From Pleurotus ostreatus/Saccharomyces cerevisiae fusant (Eukaryota > Opisthokonta), in the NCBI GenBank assembly GCA_024196135.1, contig JAMQCK010001012.1, positions 1 through 13,060 of the forward strand: DNA of 13,060 nt, read 5' to 3'. The translations under genes were made by a program, and so were the position numbers. Positions 1 through 9,600 of this stretch are shown in pieces. The notes under the pieces are model-generated. The model was not told the DNA's origin and did no database searches. It saw only the letters and a list, made by a program, of their open reading frames with translations. How positions within the stretch are numbered: position 1 is the first letter of the stretch; each line of letters starts with the position of its first letter.

Positions 1-176
1 TTGATAGCGGCGCTTTCAATGCGGCCTCGAAGGGCCACTTTGAAGCCTCGTGTAGCAAATCCGGAGGCTCGGACATAACGATAGAGTTGGAGGAGGCCAT
101 GGCCGGGGATGGGGTGACGTCTGGAGGGAAGGAAACAGGTGAAGGTCCACATTCATCGAGCGACGCGATTGGATAA
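1..176 (+). CDS. C-terminal tail of an unrecognised protein, 5' end outside the window
   Basis: Frame 3 (codons from base 3) is open from the left edge to a TAA at 174-176 and gives 57 residues. The tail is rich in Ser, Gly and Glu and contains the stretch SDITIELEEAMAGDG, with no hydrophobic segment. It resembles the disordered, acidic C-terminus that many basidiomycete membrane or regulatory proteins carry, but no family can be named from it. The other two forward frames are interrupted: frame 2 begins TGA TAG and frame 1 meets TAA at 76-78. The tail could instead be a chance open frame, because only 57 codons are visible. There is no sign of an intron in this part. Confidence 0.45.
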   Translation, partial: DSGAFNAASKGHFEASCSKSGGSDITIELEEAMAGDGVTSGGKETGEGPHSSSDAIG

Positions 177-1033
177 GTCAGAGACTGGCGGCTCTATAAT
201 ATGAAGTGAAGTGTAGCCAATAGCTACTATAAAGCATCTATATGACGAAGGAGGAATCGCAGTACATGAGTACGCTCGTCCAGCACCCATCGCGCCAACC
301 GGCGTGCCGGGAACAGCCGAAACCACCAGCCACGTGGTGCAGCGACAAAAACTTACTGCCAAATCCGGTAATTTCTCAGCTCGCTCTTGCTTTCCACCAT
401 CACCACCTGCGCTCCTCTGTGTACTCTGGATCCTAATCTTATATCCAGTCACTGCGTCGCGAATACTTACAGAGACGGCCAATGATGGTCTTCCTTGTGC
501 TCAGGTTCTTCTATCCGGGACATCGACAATGACAGCATGCACGATTCAAGCTGGCCATCTTATGTTTGACATGCATAACTCGAATATACCATCTTCTCTA
601 TTATCGTGGAATGTCTCTCCCTTTGCCTCATTTCGACTCCTCTATATGTCTGGATCCGCGCTGTTCGACGAAGTTGACCGCATGACGATCACATGGGTTG
701 AACGTGTCGGAAGAGAAAACGATCCTCTACTGGGTGAGCCTTTGACCTTCTATCGTATCTCGCAGTCATGGTGAGGTTTAGGGCCTACTGAGGTCTTTGA
801 TAAAAGCTCGGCGCTGATTGGAGGACGCAGGTCACAGCGCGCTGACCATACAAGAACTACGCCACAAACGCTGCTTGTGTTTTGTGTATGACAACATACT
901 CTTGCATGCATGTTAGACCGCCGGCAAAGCGCCCTCCTTGCTCGACGGGGACCTTAAATACAGCTGGCAGTTTGTCGACTGCGACCGTCTACATCCTCAT
1001 TTTTCTGCTTCTACATCCACGCTCCTTTTCTCA
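177..1033. other. Intergenic region, including the upstream region of the 1034 gene
   Basis: This stretch is less GC-rich than the flanking exons. It holds one 156-codon open frame on the + strand (304-774) with no codon bias, no recognisable protein character and no convincing splice context, so it is not called a gene. The last part (about 960-1033) is pyrimidine-rich and has no ATG, which fits a promoter and 5' leader for the downstream gene. I see no RNA gene or mobile element here. Confidence 0.5.
954..960 (+). promoter_or_regulatory. TATA-like element for the 1034 gene
   Basis: The sequence TTAAATA lies about 74 nt upstream of the ATG at 1034. It is followed by a pyrimidine-rich leader that contains no ATG. 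Position and context fit a fungal core promoter, but the motif is short and degenerate, so this is a suggestion only. Confidence 0.3.
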
Positions 1034-3846
1034 ATGGATCGGTTCCCGGATGTGGATGACCTGGATATGCCGATGGAGCGGCCCGCGCATGCGGTCCATG
1101 ACACACCGGCCCCGATTTTTGCTGGCGCCCCTGGCTGGAAGAAGGACTTCTGCAACAACCGTAGAGAAGAAGCCCACTCCAGCCTCATCCACCGCCACCT
1201 CTATGGGAGACCCTATCGAGAACTCTCCGGCGCATATATGGTCCTCCGTCATCTCACACGCTTTGGTAGCCACCTTGGCAGCGGCGTATCGACGCAGTTC
1301 TGTCTTCACTTCAAGGACGAGTATGATGGTGCGTGGGCCATTCTTTGGATCAATGCGACTTACTGACAAGGCTTTTGTTCGCTGTCCAGCGCATCGGACA
1401 TTGGCCGTGTGGTATACGGCGGATACTCTCAGCGAACTGAAGGAGGCCGACATAGAAGGGTGCGCGGCTATTGCCGTGGTCTGCCCGCACCCCGTACAGG
1501 GGAAGCTGAGGCCGACGGAGGACGACGTCAGGGCTCGCCTCAAACCCTACTACGATCGCATTATCCCCTCAAGTCAGAGCGCCAAGCTCTTCTACGCGAC
1601 ATTCGCGACAACTGACGCTGCTCTTGCGGCTCTTCATCGCAAGGACCTCGACCGTACCGACGCTGGCTTCGTCGTCGAAGTATACGACTGCTCGATCGTT
1701 CGAGTCACGGTGAGTGCATCCTACGAATAGAACACCACTTAGCCAGTTCACTCACCTCACTCCACGCAGCTCGAATTCCACGAGAAGATGGACCAGATTG
1801 CAACCGTAATGATCAATAAGTTGGCGAGCTATGGGGTGCTATTGCAGTGCGTTCCCCTTTTCCCTCGACGTGTAAATCCTTCTGATTCGCAGCAGTACCG
1901 ATGTACAAATGCGAGTGATCAGCTCCCGAACGGTTGAGTTCGCATTTCCGACAACCCAGATAGGTACGCCTGATCATACAATGATGACTAGTGCTTATCT
2001 GACCCTTGTTGCAGGGCGCGCCTTTGCTTTGAGCACACTATACAGGTCGCCAGCCATCACTCCTTACTTCAAGCCTATCTACGGTCCACCTCGACAGCAG
2101 TGCCCTCGCGATGAGCAAGCCGAGGCGCCACCTCCGTATTCCGCATCGAAGACGCCACTCATCACCCGCGAGATCAACATATCGCGCACGAATTGCGACG
2201 AGCTTAAGCCCTCGCGCTACATCAAAGAGAAGACCTCTGATCTTAGCTCTTCGGACGATACAGAGAAGAAGTCTATTCAAGATGCTCCCTCACGCGACCC
2301 GCCGAACTACGCAACATACACGCCGCTTGTCTATCGCAAGATCAAGGATATCTCCCCGCGCAGCAAGTTCGCTGATTCTGCCGACGTCTACAAGAACTCC
2401 GCTGGTTTATTGTCTTCGCGCGACAAGGCAGAGAAGCCCCAGGATGTCAGCTCAGCGGCGACACCTGCGCGCAGCACCGCTGCGATCCGCAGGCGCTCGC
2501 GACCTCCGGAACCGTCACCCTTCGCTGTTCACAAGGCTCCACCTCCGCTTCCCGCGAATCTCGCAAGTGAAGCCGCTAAGCGCATGGTTCAAATACGCGA
2601 GTTGCACGACGTGATCCAGCGCGCCACCCACGAAGTCGCTACCCTCGATCGGCAGAGGGAGTCCTACAAGCGACGACTTGAGGCTGTACGCGGTGAAGCA
2701 GACGGCGAGGTACACTCGGGAGATGACGAACTCGTGCTGAAGATGGAGCTCAAGGAGAACGAGATGGACATGATGAACTCTGCCGCGGAGCTGGAGACTT
2801 CGAAAGCCAGTCTGCGCATCTTGTGCGAGGAGTTCGAACGATTCAAGGACAAGCATAGGCAAGCCTTCAAGACCGACGTCGATCCGCTCCGCGTAGAAAA
2901 GAAGCCTGCGATCTCCTCGGCGCGCAACGCGACTCCCCAGAACCCCAAGGCCGTGGTCCAGTCTTCACAGCAACTCTCCTCGCTTGACAAAGTACAAGGC
3001 GCACGGTCCTCCTCCATGCGCGACGGGGCGGAGAAGCGTTCTGCTCCGATCATGTCCTCTCGCGACGTGGCAGAGAAGCCTGCTCAGCATGTCTTTTCAC
3101 GCGAGAGCGATCAAGCAAAGCCGTCCTCGGGCTCGGTCCGTTCGCGTGGCAAGAAACCCTCTCATCCAGCCCCGGCGACAACGAACCCATGCACCAATAA
3201 AGCTTATTCTCACGACCGAGCACAGAAATCCGCTCCGTCTACCTCTTCACGCCACGCGGGCAAGTCTGCTACTTCAGACTCAGCCTCTCGTGCCACCTTG
3301 GCGGGCAGTGGAGCTATGCCGAACGCCAAATCGAGCGCTGCGATAGCGAGTGAGAGCCCGCTGAATCAAGCCGGGAGCGATCCGGCATCAACACGCAGAC
3401 GCCGAGCGCCATCGACTCCGGCGCCTTCGACCCACGGTCCGACCCGCCAGACAATCGCAGACCATCCCCCGCGTAGACCAGCACATCCAGAACGCCGAGC
3501 TCGCACACCCGGTCCATCCGAGCATGCGGCGAGCGCGCGCCACCATCGCGCCGCCAATGCGTCTAGTTCACTCGAGTCCGACATTGAGAATACGGAGGAC
3601 GACATACAACGCAAATTCAACAAGATCGAGACTCTCAAGCGCAAGAAGCAGGCTTACGAACGACGACTGGCTATCCTCAGAGGGGAGATTGACGGTGAGG
3701 GGCGCGTAGGAGATACGGAGCAATATTTATTCGGCAAGCTCTGGGAGAACGAGGGGGATCGGAAACTCATGGAAGAAGAGCTCAAGGGGCTGCAACTTCA
3801 CTCGAAATATCTGTACTTCACTCGTTGTGAGCGAGAAAGGCGATGA
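1034..3846 (+). CDS. Unrecognised protein with duplicated coiled-coil module, five exons
   Basis: Exons inferred from splice sites and frame are 1034-1328, 1390-1709, 1770-1846, 1893-1963 and 2015-3846. Together they make 2595 nt, or 864 residues plus TGA. Donors are GTGCGT, GTGAGT, GTGCGT and GTACGC; CTGAC/CTGAT branch-like sites precede the acceptors of introns 1, 3 and 4. ATG 1034 is the first ATG after a pyrimidine-rich ATG-free leader. Residues 1-255 look globular. The part with TLAVWYTA and later AKLFYATFATTDAALAAL has a beta-alpha pattern that is faintly RRM-like, but this is not a firm assignment. A PPPY motif (residues 293-296) could bind WW domains. Residues about 260-780 are mostly disordered, rich in Ser, Pro, Arg and Lys, with repeated SSRDxAEK-like units. 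Charged heptad-like coiled coils lie at about 442-540 and 780-864 and are homologous to each other. No signal peptide or membrane segment is seen. A scaffold or RNA-associated role is possible but unproven. Confidence 0.75.
2614..2793 (+). repeat. Coiled-coil module copy 1 (residues 455-514)
   Basis: This 60-residue segment begins IQRATHEV and contains YKRRLEAVRGEADGE. It aligns without gaps to a second segment at 3604-3783 with 27 of 60 residues identical by hand count. It is rich in Glu, Lys and Arg with spaced Leu and Met, typical of a coiled coil. The two copies are 330 residues apart in the same protein, which indicates an old internal duplication. Confidence 0.75.
3604..3783 (+). repeat. 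Coiled-coil module copy 2 (residues 785-844)
   Basis: This is the C-terminal counterpart of the module at 2614-2793. It begins IQRKFNKIETL and contains YERRLAILRGEIDGE. The most strongly shared core is Y-x-R-R-L-x-x-x-R-G-E-x-D-G-E, followed by a shared L-x-E-N-E. The copy ends close to the C-terminus of the protein, so the molecule has coiled coils at both ends of its disordered middle. Confidence 0.75.
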
Positions 3847-4411
3847 GACTTGTTATATTTCACAAAAAATCTTTAGATTAAGCATTGAATTTCAATGACA
3901 TGCCTTATGATTACAAGGAAGGCGTCCGCGACAGTAATGAAGGCTCGAAACAGACTCTGGTCACGCAGAATCTCTCAATATCAACGTGAGGCGCACGAAG
4001 CAGATGGAGATTGCGCAGGACGTGTAGGAGTCTTGCAGGATGCATTGGTCTTGGACCGACTCGGAGAGCCTAGTATCACTGGATAAACGCTCATCGTTGC
4101 TCAGAGGATAGATGCGACGATCCGAGGATGGATGAACTGAGGAGAGAGAGACCGGTAGGGGCGGAAGAAGCGACAGAGTATAGTAAGAGGTTAGTATGAG
4201 AATCACTGCGGTAGCTACCCGCAATGCAAACAATGTATGATTCGAACGGCAAAATGCCCGCCCATGGAATCCCACGGTTGTGATCGGACGCGGGAAAGGC
4301 GCCTGGTGTGTAGAGCAACGCGTTCGACGTGGCTCCCGGGCCGGAGAGTGCATGCAACGATGCCCGAGGCTTCCTCCGCGAAGTACATAGGTGAAAAACG
4401 ATCCATTTCGC
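3847..4411. other. Intergenic region: 3' flank of the 1034 gene and far upstream region of OYE copy 1
   Basis: Just after the stop codon the sequence turns AT-rich (about 3850-3900), as expected for a 3' untranslated region with polyadenylation. The rest has several overlapping open frames on the minus strand with no codon bias or protein character. I see no gene, RNA or mobile element. Similarity to the OYE copy 2 upstream region starts only at 4412. Confidence 0.5.
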
Positions 4412-4661
4412 GGCGCGCCATGTGAAGCCGGACCTGGAACATGGGTTGCGGACGGTAGCTGGTCTGTTCTTGTGCGCATCGCGCGGAGACCAGACGGCCC
4501 TCGAGGCCTGCGTATACCCTTGCGCCCTCACCTTCTACCAACCATGATGATGTATCGAGCCTGTCATCACGCATGTGGTCATCTCGAGCAGGGTACTTAA
4601 ACGAAGCTGGCCGGTCGAGAGAGACTCACCCAACGCCTCATCGTCCCGCCCTGCATTGACC
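4412..4661 (+). promoter_or_regulatory. Upstream region of OYE copy 1 with blocks shared with OYE copy 2
   Basis: Five short blocks occur in the same order upstream of both OYE genes. Here they are GGCGCGCCA (4412-4420), GGACCTGGAACAT (4430-4442), TAGCTGGTC (4456-4464), CGCGCGGAG (4480-4488) and the inverted repeat TGATGA-N13-TCATCA (4545-4569). A TACTTAAA element at 4594-4601 aligns with the TATAAA box of copy 2. From 4576 to the start codon there is no ATG. The blocks lie at nearly the same distances from the start codon in both genes (first block 250 versus 245 nt upstream). Retention against a diverged background suggests regulatory function, though recent duplication could also explain it. 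Confidence 0.6.
4545..4569. promoter_or_regulatory. Inverted repeat TGATGA-N13-TCATCA, possible regulator site (OYE copy 1)
   Basis: Perfect 6-bp arms at 4545-4550 and 4564-4569 are separated by 13 nt. The same arms with the same 13-nt spacing occur upstream of OYE copy 2 at 7015-7039. The element is 117 nt upstream of the start codon, just before the TATA-like element. It could be bound by a dimeric transcription factor. I cannot name one. Confidence 0.45.
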
Positions 4662-5955
<1,294 letters not shown>

Positions 5956-6893
5956 AGAGGAGTAAACAGGCGTGAATTACTTGACAGAAATTTGTGAATG
6001 GAGACACGCACGGTTCGAATAGCAGCCGCTATGGCTAAGACACGCGCTCCTATTCTTAAGTGCTGACTGAGAAGAGTGCGAAGAGCTGTAAGGTTGCGAC
6101 TCAGCAATGGCAGTGAGTAGAAGCAGTACTCGCGCACCTCTCTTATGTCCGTCCGCGCCAGGAGATAGGAGAAGTTGAACATATAGCTGAGCGTCGCCGA
6201 TCAGGCGTTGGATAGCATGCGAAGGAGACAGAAGATATATCCATTCACCGCGGAGGATGTCACTGGGCGCTTCGCTGCGTGAACATTTCGCTCTCGATAT
6301 CAGTCAAGGATGTGGTTCATGCTAGTACGAGACGCAGAGCTTCGCGCAGAACAATGGTCCTAAATCGACTCGCCCGATCCGCAGGCGCGGTATGCGAACG
6401 AGCTTGTGGAGTGGGACTACATACCGTCCGAGGCAGACGCCAGGGTAGCGAAGACGCCTAAGACTGTCGACAGCAATTCTTTCACGTTGAGGCATTGCAT
6501 TGACTCTGTGGACGTCGATAGGTCGCAGGCGGGATGTATTGTCGCGAGCTTGCTCAGCATTAATCAGCAGAGTCGGGGAGAGCCGAAGACGAGTAGAGTG
6601 AGAGTAAAGCGCCTGATGGGATTGAGGTCACAGCGGTAGCGCGACTTTATTGTAGCCTGAGGTCAAGGGACCAGTACGACCTGCATAGCGGCAGCGACTC
6701 GCTAAGCGGGGTGGATTCGGATAGATATCCAGTTCTACGACTCGCGCAACGATGGGGGTGGCATTGGCGTCCAGGAGGCTCGAGAGAGGCGTCACGAGAC
6801 CTTCGCCATGCCAACGACGACCTCCCTCCAATAGCGCTATCCAAAGCGCCCTCCGCGGACTGAATAGGCGGGAACAAAGGGATGGATAAGAGT
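5956..6893. other. Intergenic region between the two OYE genes
   Basis: No open frame here shows codon bias or protein character; the longest are about 77-114 codons on either strand and overlap one another. I see no relic of a third OYE copy in the translations. The direct repeat TGAGGTCA occurs at 6623-6630 and 6658-6665, which may be chance. The first part is presumably the 3' untranslated region of OYE copy 1. Confidence 0.5.
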
Positions 6894-6943
6894 GGCGCGC
6901 CACGCGAGGCGGATCTGGAACATCGGGGACGGGCCGGGAGTAG

Positions 6944-8428
<1,485 letters not shown>

Positions 8429-9105
8429 TCTCAACGAATGGCAATAGACACCTAGATCGTAGATGCGCCGGTTTCGGCGGGTAGACGCAGACCTCATTGT
8501 ATTGTAGCCGCATTTTGAAAATCCTGGTTGAGGTCATGGGAAAATATTTCGGCGAGGGAGATGTAGACAAGTGTATACCTTGATTCAAGTCAGCTCGTCG
8601 TGAAATGAAGAACTTGTAAGACGTGCATACGTAAGTAGACTGTTGGGCGGAGGGACGCCGTCAGACACTTATTGTTCACGAGGGGCGAGATATACCTGGC
8701 CGATACAAACTTGGGTCTGCGTCGATGTCAAAGTACGGTAGACGCTTAGACCCAGTTAGGCGCCGGGCGCCTAAGGCAGTCGGCCCTTGCCGATCTCCTT
8801 TTGTCCTCGTATTTGCCCGTCGACGCCTTCTCCCCAGTACTCTGGGTTATCGGTGTAAGTGACAGTGATACCCATAACCATGCGGGATGGAGGGCGCATA
8901 CCACTGCTGGGGATGCAATCAGGAGCGCGGCGATGCGCTCTACATTTGGCGTGCACCGTGTTGGGCAAGTTCTGCGTTAGACGCTGGAAAAGCATGCTGA
9001 GTGGTATATATCTCACTCAGATACAATGTTATTGCTGCACCAGTTATGCATATATGCACGATTATCCAAGGTAAGAAGTCGTGAGCATGGGCGCAGAAGA
9101 CAATG
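8429..9105. other. Intergenic region downstream of OYE copy 2
   Basis: The first 150 nt or so is presumably the OYE copy 2 3' untranslated region. Further on there is an 81-codon minus-strand open frame at 8771-9016 that is weakly protein-like at its C-terminal end but has mediocre codon use, so it is not called a gene. A strong palindrome sits at 8756-8774. Confidence 0.45.
8756..8774. repeat. Perfect 9-bp inverted repeat with 1-nt centre
   Basis: TTAGGCGCC-G-GGCGCCTAA is a perfect hairpin-capable or dimer-binding palindrome. It lies about 330 nt downstream of the OYE copy 2 stop codon, between genes on the same strand. A 1-nt loop is too tight for an RNA hairpin with all pairs formed, so a protein-binding site is more likely than a terminator, which eukaryotic nuclear genes would not use anyway. 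Confidence 0.5.
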
Positions 9106-9600
9106 CGGCGGACCGACGGACCGGCAGCTGCCGGTAAGGATTTGTGGCGTCGTCTCATCATCGGCGCTTCGCCAAGTGCTCCTTTACTTGAGCCACGACG
9201 GCCAGAACGGGCGCACTCAGCAGCGCTAGCCCTGAGAATACTGGGTCTAGCAAAGTGCTGCTAGTCGCAGGTGCGTGGTCAGGCTTCTTTTCGGCGCGCA
9301 CGAGCTGACTGTTTGTTGCAGTGCGAAGATCCCTTTAGCTGGTCACGAAGCAAGAAGCGCAGCGTTCGCAATCGCCAAACACGCATCTCTCACGCGTGGA
9401 AGGGCTCTCTTCGACCTAAGGACACCTGCTTTGCTTGAGGATCAACCACGGACACGTCTCATCCACGCCCAAACACGACCCGATCACGAACACAGGAAGT
9501 ACACGATACTTCCACGAATCCATACATCCCTTTCTCCCCTTTCCGTTGGTTATTCGCCTCGCCTCGCCACTCGTATATTAGGCCAATTGCTTAGCTCTCC
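9106..9600 (+). promoter_or_regulatory. ATG-free stretch, likely promoter and 5' leader of the 9601 gene, with candidate leader intron
   Basis: There is no ATG on the + strand from 9106 to 9600 (495 nt); seven or eight would be expected by chance at even base composition. Inside it, 9271-9321 looks like a complete 51-nt intron: donor GTGCGT as in most introns here, a GCTGACT branch site and a TTGTTGCAG acceptor. No sensible protein crosses it, since two phases stop at once and the third gives a shadow-like frame. It therefore fits a 5' untranslated intron. The last 100 nt are pyrimidine-rich. Confidence 0.5.
9120..9135. repeat. 16-bp perfect palindrome
   Basis: ACCGGCAGCTGCCGGT is its own reverse complement. 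It lies at the upstream end of the ATG-free stretch before the 9601 gene and is a candidate dimeric-regulator site for that gene. No known factor is assigned. Confidence 0.45.

Noticed and set aside
304..774. 156-codon + strand open frame upstream of the 1034 gene
   Set aside because: No codon bias, no domain character, and its ATG is not in a convincing context. It probably reflects chance openness in a lower-GC intergenic stretch.
3961..4574. Three overlapping minus-strand open frames before OYE copy 1
   Set aside because: All three frames overlap in the same DNA, none has codon bias, and the region contains the conserved OYE promoter blocks.
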